A stretch of DNA of 64,000 bases from Clitoria ternatea (taxonomy: Eukaryota; Streptophyta; Magnoliopsida; Fabales; Fabaceae). The first letter of the stretch is position 1. Each line of letters begins with the position of its first letter. The DNA lies in the NCBI GenBank assembly GCA_037962975.1, contig CM075675.1:3110001-3174000 (forward strand), written 5' to 3'. Below the pieces are notes generated by a model. The model saw nothing but the letters and a program-made list of their open reading frames with translations. It was not told the origin of the DNA and made no database searches. This document shows, one piece after another, positions 34,601-47,400 of the stretch. The translations under genes and the position numbers were made by a program.

Positions 34601-36715
34601 ATTACATATTTCAAAGCAATACAAACAATTTCAAATATGTTAAATTGATTACCTCTTGATGCATAAAAATAAAACTTTGAAGCAATAATATTCTCGTCGT
34701 TGAGGAGCCCACGTGAGTAATCCTTGTATGACCTAACTTATTTTACTTGATACCGAAGTAGACTTTACTTGAATAAATATATAATATTTATTCTTTCGAG
34801 CATGGTTATGTATTCTTTAGTTTCAGTTTATCAAATGACTCATAGATATCACTCGTGTTACATAAGAAAGATAAATCTTATATACATCATTCACATCCCT
34901 ATAATAATTCGCTCACTATCTAATAACAAACTTTATGATTACCTTATTACAATGATGTTTCATTGTATTACAAAAACAAACCCCTTGTGTAGCAATCATA
35001 GTGACCTTAGGTTAAAGGACTATATATAGCATTATCACATTGATAGTTGTTTATGACATTTAAGTAACGATCCACATAACATAACAGTCTTCTCACTTTC
35101 CCCACTTGATTCATGATTCATGTCCCCAACTTATACATTTCTTTCACCCATCTCTAATGTGAGAGAAACTTGTTCTTTGTTAAGCCTCTTCAACCATACC
35201 CTCCCAATCTTTCCATTTTTTCAAATCATTTGACCACACAAGCATCACTATCTATTACCATCTTTCTTTGATGTGGAAGTCTGTTTTCCAACCTAAGGAT
35301 AACCTCATAATCTATCTTTAACTTATAGTTTACCTTACTAACCAAGTTCATGTATCATAGATATATAGTTATAATCAAAATCATCAAGGATATAAAAGTC
35401 ATCACTAAAATACACCACCATTAAAAATACACACACACACACACTCATCTATCTATCTATGTTGTATATATGTATATAAAAGAAATCACATAAAGTTAAA
35501 ATGACTTAAAGAATAACTAGAATTTATATTTAAAATAAATTGAGTTGAAGTTTGTTAGGCATGACAATTTTATTCAAACGTGTGTAGATTGACTCGTCTC
35601 TGCCTCGATTTTGATAGGTAAAACATGTTTTGATTGAGCTTAAATGAAAACTCGCATTAACCCAACCTTGATGGGGACAATAGGTTTAACCTACCCTTGA
35701 TCAGTCGGGACCTTTATGTGCAAAGACATGGAGAGCAAAACCCACGTTTGTCTCTATGTTGTTACCTTACCTATTTTTAGGTCTAAATTCGTTAATGTTA
35801 ACTTCAATTTAGGTTGGATTCAAACAACAAATTTCTTATAATTACAGTGTTTTAAATATGTGCAATGTTTTTTAGAATACACATATTTAAAATTTTAAAA
35901 ATAAAAAACATTAAAAATAATAGTTTATCCATTTTTGAAATGGGAAGTGATTACATTAGTATTATTTTTTTAAAAAATTTAATATATGCCTTATGGTATT
36001 CGTTTTAAAAATATTTTTAAATATTATTATTATTTCAAGTTTCATTAGCTTTTGGGATTGCGTGACGAAGCTTTTAGCTTTTAGATCGAAAAACAGAGGG
36101 CGGAATAAAAAACACTTTTGTTGTTGGAAACAAATGGCTAATCTAATATTTTATATTTTTTCTAAAATGTTTTTAGGTAATGTCGCACTCAATTAAATCA
36201 AACAATGAGTACAATGTGAAAGTTATCCAAAGTAAGCTTAATAAATAAAACCCATACTAAAGAAAAACCTAATAAATAAAAATATATCTAATTTAAAAAT
36301 ATTCTAATGAAATTATTATAATACATTTTATTATATAAACTCAATTTCATACAACCGAACTACATTCAACTTAATAATTAAACTTTACCGTTTGTTTTTA
36401 GAAATCTGTTTATATTTTATATTTTTTGTTTTAACTATAAAAATAAAAACAATGGACAGAAAATTTTAAAAAAATATTTTTAATTATTTTTATATATTTT
36501 TTTAAAATAAAAAATGTGATAATTTTACAATTAAAAATTAAAACAAAAAGTATTCTCTAAAAATATTCTTGCTACCTCTCTCTAGTAGGTGGATAAATGT
36601 ACAACACTTAAAATATTGTAATAAATATTCCAAAGCCATGCCACGCCACACATCTTCTTACTAAATTGTTGTTAAATCATCACTGAGTTATTTGAAATGA
36701 AATCTTCATCAATTC
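34601..36715. other. intergenic DNA, nothing firm
   Basis: The part to about 35300 may be further MULE sequence but shows no clear motif. An (AC)n run lies near 35427-35445. The remainder is AT-rich with no gene or RNA recognised. Confidence 0.45.
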
Positions 36716-36890
36716 AGTGTTTATTTAGTATGTAATTAAGAAAAGAGTTATAAAAATATAAAAATTTAAAAATTAATATTAATTTTTCACAAGATTTAGA
36801 TCAGTTAAAACTTTATTTGATTATAGAATTTTTTTAAAAGTTGGTGAAACTAATCTCAACTTTTAGCCGAATAACAATTTAATAACCGAT
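36716..36890. repeat. fragment of the MITE family seen at 17396
   Basis: Sequence such as aaaaattaatattaattttt followed by cagttaaaactttatttgatt resembles the interior of the 17396-17630 MITE. The inverted ends are not clear, so this is probably a partial copy. Confidence 0.35.
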
Positions 36891-39596
36891 TGAAATTTTA
36901 GAAATATTGATTTTGAATAATGTTGAATCACACCTGTATATAGGCTAATAATGTTGATTTTACAGTTCAGTTCAAATTCAACTGCCAGAGAATCAAAGGA
37001 AAAAAGATTTATATGTGAAAGACCTTCTAGAAGTATTCTATTCATCCGAAAAAATAGCAATTCTATTCGTAATGGATATTCGTATATTTATTAAATGAGT
37101 GGATAACGGTATTATATTACTTGTCTTGTGGATATCCGTTTAATTATTAATATTTATTTTTGTTAAATATATTTAAATATCTAAGTTTTTTATTCTATAA
37201 TGAGATAAATAAAATTTAGTATTTTTAATGATAATACTTTTAATTTATGAAGTTGTAATGTATAATATAATATTAATTTAAATTATATTACACTAAAATA
37301 ATATTATATTTAGTACATTATACCATATTTTTTTCTTTAGTATTATTTCATAATAAATATTTATAAATACTCAAGGTACTCGCTATCCGACCCACGAATA
37401 CCCGTTAACCGCCTAAATTTGTGAATAGGGTAACAATAATATACTACCCGCATCCACCCCATTAAGAATGTGGATTATTTATCTTTAAATTCTACCTCAT
37501 CAATTAAAGTGTGTTTTTTTGAATAATTTTATCAGAAAAACATGAAAAGGAGCAGGATTTGGAGAGTCTGATGTTATGCAAACTAAATATAGTTTTTTTA
37601 AGTAAATCTTCATGAATTTGTACATATAGATCATTTAAAATTTTAATTCTTTATTTCATACCAGTTTGTTCAAGTTTCTAACGGTAAAAAAAAAATATCG
37701 AAACTAAAAGACGGTAAAAAAAGATTTTAGTTTAATTTTTTTTTGACAACTCCTTACTAGTATTATATTAGGGAGTAAAGTAGAGCAAAATTTATAAAAT
37801 TGATAAAAACGTATTGTTTCCCCCTCAATATAAGGGGTGGTTTTCACCAATCCCTCATATCTTTCTCTAATATCAGATAATAGATTAATTTATATCTTAA
37901 TCTAATGGGCCGAAACCCACCTGATAACTTTTGTATAAAAGCATATGTTTTTAATCTATTATAATTAAGTAACACATTATAGAAATTAATAGACCCAATT
38001 TCTAGAAAAATTTTCCTAGGATTTTGTGCTTACGACTCTTTATGGAACACATATAAAATCATATTGCAACTTTGAATTTATCCACTTTTCTTCTAGAAAA
38101 TCGTATTAACATACCACCCTGCTCATCATGGTTTTCTCCCATATCATAAATGGCATTATTTTAATTACCTATTGTTCTTACACCTATCACCACCATTACG
38201 TGCATTCAACAAATTCTCAGTCGAAAAATCGAATGGATCTAATTTATAATAGGTGGATTACAACTATCAAAAATTGTACCTTTAACTATGGTTTAGTTCT
38301 ATCAGAAATTTCAATTCTTAAAACTTAATCAAATTAAATTACACTTAAATATATTTTTTAAAATTTTTAAACTATTCATATCTTAAATAACCTTATAATT
38401 TAATTAATGATATATTATTTGTATTATGAGTTTATTGAATTTAAAATATATAAAAACCATTTAATTTAAATGTCGTTGTTAAGAGTCTTTTATATAAATA
38501 TAATATATAAATTATAAAATAAGATACTTGAGTATAATAAATTGTTGGTAGAAAGTAATAAAAAGGTTAAGTATATTTTTCATTTGTTTATCACAAAAAG
38601 ATTAACTATATAATTTTTATTTGGTGTAGTTAATATTTAAAATAAAATTTAAAATCGCAAAACAAACAAACCCAAATTACAATAATATAATTTAGTTTGA
38701 TTTTTATATTTTATTTCAACCAAATTAAATCAAACCACCACCACTTCATATTATCTATCTCATCATCATATATATATATATATATATATATAATCTCTAC
38801 CACCATCAAATCACCCATTTTACCATAAAAATTTCCTCTATCATCATCAACTACAATTGTTACCACTATAATTACTTTTACCAGTATTTACATATGAACT
38901 AATTTTTTTAGCCTAAGCATAATGTGATATTCTTAATTAATTAGCTACAAGTGTCAATCTAAAATTAGAATTATATTCAATTCTAAATAATTTTTTGTTG
39001 GTTAATTCAAACAAGGAAGAAATTATAAGTTTAAACTATAATTGTAATTAGTGTGATTTTGTGAGACAAAAAAAAAGCCTCTATATATTCTCAACAACGT
39101 TAATAATCATGTTGATGACAACAAGCAAATGAACAACTTTGACTGAAAGGTTTGGTTGACATTCTGGGCAATGCTACCATCACCATCCATTTCTTAACAA
39201 CCCTGGCCGCAAATTTTGACAATCTCATTCAAGCTAGTTTCTATAATTATAATGGTTTAGATTCGAAAACGTTTCTTATTTTTATTTTTTGTTTTTTAGT
39301 TTTAACAACTATTTTTTTATTTATTAATTTTATAATTAAAACTGAAAATAAAAAATATTTTTAAATCTAAACAGCCCCTTAAATATTTTAATTTTTAAAA
39401 CTTTAATTTAGTATCTAACTTTTTTTATAAAATTACTCATTTTAATATTTTTTTAAAGAGAAAAGTATACTTTTATTACTGTATGTTTTTTCTTTTTTTT
39501 AATTCCAGGTTTTTTAATTATTTTTTTTTGTCAATTTAGTTACCTATATTTTAAATTATCTATAAAGTTCTTTTTTCTGTTTATTTTTAACACTAA
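36891..39596. other. AT-rich intergenic stretch
   Basis: No coding pattern, RNA gene or transposon end is recognised, apart from the TA microsatellite at 38769-38792. Confidence 0.45.
38769..38792. repeat. (TA)12 microsatellite
   Basis: A run of about 12 perfect TA units in an AT-rich stretch. Confidence 0.9.
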
Positions 39597-39752
39597 GAGG
39601 TTGTTTGGTTGCCAACCAAACGGAACTCCGTTGAGTTGAAGGGAAAAATCGGAGTTTTAACTGTCTCGAACGATGTGAAAGATCAATATTAATCTTTAGA
39701 TTTTTCCATTTTCATAACTCTATTTTTTCAGCTACAAACCAAACATAGTCTC
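39597..39752. mobile_element. short MITE with TGTTTGGTT ends
   Basis: The left end GAGGTTGTTTGGTT and inverted right end GAGACTATGTTTGGTT pair 156 bp apart. The interior, inverted, resembles the 17396-17630 MITE (gagtt...aaaaatctaaag...aatatt). No clear target duplication is seen. Confidence 0.38.
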
Positions 39753-40965
39753 ACTTTATTGTCTTCTTATAGGTGTCAAGGGTTGGCTTAATCTCATTGT
39801 CCACTCTTCTACACCATCGATCATCATCCATATCTACCGGAATACGTTAGATCTACTTAATCACCAAATGATGAGAATGTTCATAGGAGAAGGTGGTAGG
39901 GTGAAAATAAAAAGAGGCTGGGATTGGAAGGAATAGAAGTGAGATATTGACATCCAAAAGGGAGGAGGTTAATAGTCAAAAACTAAAAAAATTGTAAAAG
40001 CCTAAAAATATATTTTTACCAATTTCTATTCTATTTTTTACTGTTGTTTTTCATAAATAGAATGGTGTTACAAAAAAATTTCCATCTTTTTTTTGTTTGG
40101 ACCTAAACCATCTTTCATTGATCCAAACTACATACAAATTTTATATGGGGCCTTAGTTGCTGCTGCTCATAGACATTTACGACTACATACTTTTTCAATG
40201 CCTCTTCTATCTTTCTGGTAGCAGGAGACTCTACACCCTACTACAATTAACAACAGTTGCACCTCAAAGTATCTAAAGTTGTCAATTCGAACTACCCGAT
40301 TCTCATCTATGACGAGCCAAACCTTAAAGATGCATGACATTGGACCCCTTTTAGTTTAAATATCAAAATTACTCAGATAGCATATTCAAGTTCTGATGTG
40401 TGTACTAAGGCAAATTTATGCCATGAAAATGGTGCATATGATAAACTATAGAGGATGCTTGACAAAAAAATGAGATTAAATTTGCAAAGAGCCAAAGACA
40501 TCCTTGCAGGTTATCAAAATGACTTAAATGATGCAGGCATTATATAACTACACGATGCAGCTTCCATTCATTTAGTTTGTAGGACTTGGTTACTGATCAT
40601 AACATGTAATGAATTTTCACAAAATTAGTTCATGAAAATACCTTGTCCTTGTCACCTTTCTGGCAGGAGCTGGGTATGAAATGCAATTTACACTGTCTCA
40701 TACTAAGAAATTACGGCAAGATAAACAAAAACTGACACATTAAGATGGAATACCTCATGCAAAATTGTAACTTAGATCTGCCTGTATAGTAATGAACTAC
40801 ATACTTCAGTTTTTTTTACCTTTAAAGTAATGCTTCATACATGGATCTATTTATGCCATTCTAACTACAGTTAAATACTTAATCTAGACAGATCAAGCAT
40901 TCTGTTCTAACACTACAAAGACAATGACTGAAAGAGTTGATCTGCCATCAAACTTTTGTCGTCAA
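39753..40965. other. intergenic DNA and 3' flank of the six-exon gene
   Basis: No gene is seen. The part nearest 40965 should be the 3' UTR of the gene ending there. Confidence 0.4.
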
Positions 40966-43682
40966 TCATTCATCATCATCAGAACTAGCATATGCCAAGC
41001 CTAGCAACCCCCCACCAGGGTTATCAACCTTAGGATTGGCTTCTGTTTCATGTGATCCTAACGGAGAATGTCGCTGTGATTCCTTTGATCCCGACAAAGT
41101 TTGCTCCTCCACTTTCTTTGTTCCCGGGAAAGACTGCTCCTTATCTTTTAAAGGGTCGGGATCAGGCTTACGATTTGTGGCAGAAGCAATACTAGAGGCT
41201 TGGGTTGACTGATTTCCTTCAGATCTTGGTCGCTTGGGTTTAATCTCAACAACATTTTTCAGCAGATCTTGCTGTCTATATCACCAGAATAAGAAAAAAT
41301 GATAAGGATCACTATGAACAGAACTGAAGCCCAAGAAAACACGAGAAAATACATGGGGGGTTGAGAAAGATTGAAATCTACCTGATTCCACTCTTTGGCT
41401 TTGGCTCAACACGAAATGCCAATGGTACTGATGCAGGTGAAGAATCTGCTAAACTAGCAGCTCTGTAATCGTTGATGAAGGAAACAAAATACATATAACT
41501 TAAGCACAAGCATACTTCAAAGAAAAAATTTTACAGTGTAATTTAATATAGCCTTCAGAAACCATGAAAAAAGTAAACCAGTTTGTTAAAAATGCTTATG
41601 TTGTATTTGAATCAATCAATTCAGCAAACACTATTTGGATCAGATGATCCAGACAACCATATTCAAAATTGTATACTTGTTGAATTCTTTAAAAACAAAA
41701 TTCCAGACTAAAATAATCAAATACATTGAAATGTGTATTTCAGTCATTCAAATTTCAGATTCTTTTTCTGGTAAAAACCTACAAAGTTTCAATCATGTAA
41801 TGTAACTCACCCACACATAACAAAAATAGTCACTTAACAGGTACACAATAGAAACAGCAACAAAGGCACAAGCACATTGATTCACAGTTTTCATGTAGCA
41901 CTAAGAAAATAAGATGACTTTGATCAAATGCATAGAACTATGCATGCAAATTGCAATACTTCTTTTGTAGTCTTAGGACATAATAAGTTTGAACTCAAGA
42001 TGAAAACAAAAACATGGGATTGTTATCAGTTAAATAGTCAATGGCGGAAAATGAGTACAACAGGATATCTTAAATGCAGCAAATGCCCGTTTCTCGGTGC
42101 GACGCAAGAGGCGTTCTGCATCCTCCTCAGCTTCCATTTGCTCCTTGAGATAAAGAAGATCATCACTGTCCAAGGCTGCATGTTCAAAACTTTAAAAAGA
42201 GAACAAAGAAACAAAACATAATACAAGAGCAGGAAACAAAAGCAGGTGCTGCAGAACCACAAGCAAGACACACACAAAAGCAAAAGAAAAGCTGTACCGC
42301 CTCGCCCATGAAGGTAGCCTCCACGTTCTCCAGCAACCTCTTGCATCTGCTTGCATCAGCCACCCAATACAGGAAGCCAATATCCCTGCCGGGGCATGTT
42401 ATCAGCAAAATCCCTCATATTGCACAAAATTTTTCTTTGAAAGTTGAAAATAACATAGCTAGGTAGTAAATGACCAAAAAGAAAAAAACCATCACAGAAG
42501 GCCAAAATTAAGAGTTATTACAGTTCTTACTCAGGGCCAGTGAAGTCAAAAGAACTACCTACAAAGCTATGATGCATGTGCACCCCTAAAATAGTTGATG
42601 CACCCATACCTGATGCTTAATTGGAATTGGAATTTACTAGACACACAATTATGTACCCAATAATACCCACTCACTCATCACTTAAGCACAAATCAGTTCA
42701 TGCATATGCATAACACTTATAGTTTTATGTAGAGTTGTTCAGTTTATTATGCTGCTCCAGTCCACTTCATTCAAAACTTGTTTTGCTAAACATTTCACAT
42801 AGTTTCATTAACAATACAAAAATTGTATTATGATTATTAATATTACTATTAATTCCTTACACTTCCTACACTTCTCTATATAACATAGGAAAACACTAAT
42901 CAGTTAATGAAGTAAAAGTGGAAAATTTTTATTTTAAAACATTACTAAAACTCATTCTCTTTTATTTTTAAGCAATTCTCCGTATAATTTTCAATAGAAA
43001 AAAAACATCTGCTTTTACTTTCTTAAACAATGTTATTAGGGGGCCCAAGTTGTCGGGCCTCTATAACATACCATCCCATGTCTTAGGTTTAGAAATTTTG
43101 TTGAGTCCTCACATCCATACCATACCAATGCTAGCAATCATATCCATGGAACAGTCACGAAACCCATTCCAAATGCCGCTATCTCATCATACATACAACA
43201 ATTCAGAACCAACCGACAATCAAGGGAAAAACTCATAAATAATCGAACACACTGTACTTGGGTATATTGCAGTTGCATAAAACCTAATTCCTAAATACTA
43301 TCAAACATTAATTAAAAAAAAACAAAACTTCATTATAAGGGTTACCGAATCCTTATAAAAAAAATATATTTAATTTCAAAAGCAAAATCGAGCATACATG
43401 CAAAAGGCAAATTGTATACATGTAGAGTTGAACGGAGGGTGAATCAATGCGCTAACCTTTGCAACCATTCGTTGGAAAGTAATGTCTTCATCATCAATCT
43501 TATCTTTTCCTTTACCCCATTTCTTGTCTGCGAAATTAACACATACCCAGTAATTAAAAATCGCCGAAAATCAAAACTTTAACATCAACCACCCTTTAAA
43601 ATGAAATTATTTGAAAAACTAATAACATAATGCCTTTTGGGTCGCTGAGGTTGGTGTATTCTCGAACTTCCCTTCCGGCCAT
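40966..43682 (-). CDS. conserved plant protein of unknown function, six exons with one U12 AT-AC intron
   Basis: I do not recognise a named family. Exons in reading order are 43682-43634, 43527-43457, 42346-42298, 42175-42069, 41464-41382 and 40966-41275, summing to 669 nt or 222 aa in one frame. The product begins MAGREVREYTNLSDPK and has a charged central helix (YLKEQMEAEEDAERLLRRTE). The C-terminal half is low-complexity, basic then Ser/Lys-rich, and ends LLGLAYASSDDDE. There is no signal peptide or membrane helix, so a soluble, possibly nuclear protein is likely; that is inference. Intron 1 has a GC donor (AAAAG|GC). Intron 4 (41465-42068) runs from ATATCCTG to AC and is in phase 0. The other three are GT-AG. 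Open reading across all junctions supports the model. Confidence 0.82.
41465..42068 (-). other. U12-type AT-AC intron
   Basis: The donor is AAG|ATATCCTG, one base off the U12 consensus ATATCCTT. Near the 3' end TTCCTTCAT matches TTCCTTRAY at all but one position, with the branch A about 11-12 nt from the end ATTAC|AGA. Using the nearby AG instead gives an immediate stop (AGC TGC TAG), so the AC end is needed to keep the frame. No polypyrimidine tract is seen, as expected for the minor spliceosome. Confidence 0.85.
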
Positions 43683-44999
43683 AGCCAACCTGCAGAATTT
43701 TCCTGTTTTCTTTGATCCGTGGGAAGTGATGAGAGAGAATACAGATTGTGGATTTTCGATTTGTGAAGCTGATTTGATGTCTTCACCTCACGAGATAGAC
43801 CCTGAAAGGGTAAATAGACGACGGTTCTAGAACATAATAACTGTCCTGTTCTTTGTCACCAAAAGAGAAATATATAAAACGAACCTTTTTTTTTCTAAAA
43901 AACAAACATATCTAAATAAACCTTGTAATTTTATTTTTTTTTGAATTTCTAACGGTGTAAAATTGAAAGAATTCAATTAAATGATTCTGGCCTAAAGAGA
44001 ATTAAATAATTGATTGATAGATTCCCCAAAGGAAGAGAAAGACGAAAAGTCAAAAGGAAATGGTCGAAAATAAATAAAGAGTTTTTCAAAAATTTGTTAT
44101 AAATAATTTATTACGACAGATAATTAATTGATGAGATTTTTATTTCACAGGATAATTTGTTATAATTAATATTTGTACAATTAGGTATCCCGATTTTGAA
44201 TCACATTATCTTTTCTTAAAAAGATAAGTATTTACTATTGATAATTATTTTATATATTTATCTAATAATATTTATTTATTTTTTTATAAATTCTCTATTT
44301 GCTAATCTCCATCATATATTTATTTATCATTATTATTAACTTATATGATAACTATATAACTTTTAAGTTGGCTGATTGTCACCGTTTGTATATTATTTTT
44401 ATAATTTTTAATAAGGAGGAAAGATATCTATGGTTAGAAGTGAGATTTAACGTGTGTTTGATAATTAGTTGTGTTTATAATAAGTTCGTAACGCATAAAA
44501 TCTTATAGAATTACTCTAGAAAAATACGATTCTTTACTCAATATGTGTCAATTGAATTACGGGAGACTTTGATACCGTGTTTTTACATTAAAGAAGAACC
44601 TTAATCTTGACTCAATATCTAATAGATAAGAATAATCTTTGAAGGTAGGGATAAAGATAATCTCCTAGAATTGAGTAGATAAATATAATCTCCTAAAATT
44701 AAGGGGATAAAGCGGCTCTAGTTAATCTAGAGGGAACATGATCCCCCTAACGAGCCTTAAGTGTAGAGTTGGGCCAAGTACCTAGCTAAGGTGACCTTTC
44801 TAAGCCTTAGGGTGTTCCAAGTCTTGACTGGGATGACAACTGAGTGGGATGTCGACTCCGATTGAGATGACAACTCCGAGTGAGATGATAACTCCAAGTG
44901 ACTATATATCGAGCGGTTTGTATGCCATGTGACTTATGGTCTTGAGCTTTGTTGTTCTTTCGATCGAGATTCTAGGATTTAATGTAATTTGATTAGTTG
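43683..44999. other. upstream region, then LTR-like remnant
   Basis: The first part should hold the 5' UTR and promoter of the six-exon gene. From about 44560 the sequence looks like an LTR remnant: short repeats of gagatgacaactccgagtg and a ctatatatc box, directly before Tat-type sequence in the same orientation. LTR boundaries cannot be set. Confidence 0.4.
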
Positions 45000-45720
45000 A
45001 GTCATACTTATCTTATTGCTAGTCTGGTGGACTTCGTTAAAAACCTCTCGGGGGAAAAACCAATGGGAAAAACCCATCGAGTAGGAAAAAAGAATGCCCT
45101 CATTACATTCAACGGTAATACGTCTTTACTATTTTGGTGGGCCTGTTAAAACCTCTTGGAGAAAACCTAATGGAAAAAACCCATCGAGTAGGAAAAAAAG
45201 TGCCCCTATTACATTCAATTGTAATAAATATTTAAATGGTATGCTTATTCTTTTTAACTCTTCAAGTCGGTATTTTATTTTGTTGATGACTTCTCTCACC
45301 CGATGTGGGCCCTCCTAGCTGAGTGTTAGCTTCTTGTCCTCTCTGATTCTTCTATTGTGGTCAGCTACTCTTAGAATTAGATTTTTTTTTCGAAAGGGCC
45401 GTGGCTTGAGTGGTGTGTTCCATTTCTGGGCAAGTTTCTATTTGTAGGCTTGTATCTTGATGTAGGCTATTTCTAGATTAAGGTCTAGGTCTTCTTGTTT
45501 ATTCTTTGCCGTAAGATGTTCTTCTAAAGAAGGGCTCTTAGAGTTTTTCATAGGAATTATTATACCTGCTTTGTTGGTAGGGCAGAATGATGCTTCGTGG
45601 TTGGCACATGGAAATTTGTTCCATTAGAACTTGACGCGATTGGGCTTTTGTTGTTACTGCTGAATTTGCCAAATGATGAGTTTTTCCGTTAACCTAAGCG
45701 AGCACTGATTTTAAGACTTA
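45000..45720 (-). pseudogene. Tat-lineage Gypsy pol C-terminus and 3' region, remnant
   Basis: The minus-strand reading contains DKKLTLSWEGPHRVREV-like text (the W is replaced by a stop) with YRLEEL after it. This corresponds to the C-terminal GPY/F part of the Tat pol at 51486-54956. Downstream (45000-45240) is the conserved stretch of the type ttcccattgg...gaggttttaacga that also follows pol at about 54990-55035. It is broken by stops and lacks the rest of the element. Confidence 0.68.
45028..45235. repeat. two tandem copies of a roughly 105-bp unit
   Basis: The segment ggtggacttcgttaaaaacc...attacattcaacggtaat is followed by a second diverged copy ggtgggcctgttaaaacc...attacattcaattgtaat. 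It lies in the 3' region of the Tat remnant. Confidence 0.75.
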
Positions 45721-46589
45721 ACGTACTACTACAGAGGATAAATTTCAACACCTACCATTGTGTTTCTTTAAGCGCTCATGTTTTTAGGACTTAACGTACT
45801 ACTGCATATAGAGCTGGCAAAATGGGCTGGCCCGCATGGGCCGGCCCGAACCCGCCCATAAAAATATAGTACGCAGGCTTAAAATAAAAATTAAAATCAA
45901 TACGTGGAAAAAAAAGCCTGACCCTAAAAAAGGCACGAGTGCGGGCCGACCTGTGTGGCCAGCAAGCAGCTCGATTATTTTTAAAAAATAAAAATAATAA
46001 TTTTTAGTTAGGTTAGGTGCTTGCTTTTGTGACTTTTATTATGGACTTTTATGAAATATATGATTCAACTTTGTACATTTTGTTTTCTTCCATAATGTTT
46101 TCTTTGATTGATTTTGTACATTTTATTAAAAAGCATAATATAGAAAGTCAAACATAATGTCATCTCCATAAGATAATATCACTTTATGTCAACAACAATA
46201 GTTATGTAGTTCATGATTTCACCTTAATAAGGTTTCACAGTGTTACCGTTGTGAATTGATAATATCACTTTATGACTTTACCAATAGTTATGTGCTATGT
46301 TATATGCATTTTTAATTTGATTACGACAAAACTTGAAGCTGTATTTCCATAATTTTTTAGTTATAGCCTATATGTTTACACAAATCATGATCTTTGATAT
46401 ATGTATATTTTTTTAATCGCGTGCCTTTCTCATTCGGTAATGTCATTTTAATTAAAACTTTTTCCAGCTAATTTAATTAAATAATATTATTACATAGAAC
46501 AATTTTTTTATAAATTTATTTTTTTTAACTTTTTTAAGCGGATTGTAACATCCCAATTTTTATGATTTTTAGAAAAATAATTTTAAAAG

Positions 46590-47400
46590 GATTAAAGAAG
46601 AATTTCTGAATGAAATTCTGAGTGGAAAATGTTAAAGATAAGAATTTTCCGGGTGAAATGAATATGACTTCGAGTGAAATAAGAATTCTAAGTGAATTTA
46701 AGATGTTTCTGAGTGAAACATCATAAGAGAATTATTTCTGAACAAAGTAACGCTGTGTCCGAATGAAATCCGAGTAAAACGGAAACATCTCCGAGTAGAA
46801 TGATTCCGAATGGGTTGTCGAGTGGAGTATATCTGGGAGGATGATTTGCCGAGTGAAGTGTCTCTGTGACACTTCCGAGTGAGACTTTCCGAGTAAAGTC
46901 TTTCCAGGAAGAGTGCTTCTGGACAAAGAGAGACTTCGACTCCGATTAAGTATGCTCTAAGTGAATAATTCTGATAAGAGCAAATATCCGGGCGATGAAA
47001 TCATTTAAATTCGTGCTCGGATTAATCCTTAGTGTTTCCGAGAGCTTGTGCTCGGATTCGTTCTTAAAATAGTCTTCAACCCGAGTAATCCTTTCAAGTG
47101 GAGTGATTTCCGAGAAAGGAAGTGGACTTCGAACTCTGAGTGATCCTTCAATGGAGAAAATTCTGAATGACGAAAGAGTAAGACTCTGACTCGGAAAGAG
47201 GTATAACCGAGTGAAATGTCTGATTGATATATTTTCGAATAAGACGATTATGAGTAGGCCATTTCCGAATAAGGGAATTCTGAGTGGAAAGGGGCTCTGA
47301 TAAGTCCTCTCGGAAAGGGATGCCCAGAATGAGGAAACTGAATCGGAATAAGCTGGAACCGAGTCGAAATACGCAGAAATCAAGTCGGAAATTAATAAAT
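46590..47400. repeat. degenerate CCGAGTGAA-type short repeats in the solo LTR
   Basis: Variants of (T)CCGAGTGAA and GAATAAG recur dozens of times at irregular spacing, for example acttccgagtgagac followed by tttccgagtaaagtc. The long minus-strand frames here result from the repeat and are not genes. Confidence 0.75.
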
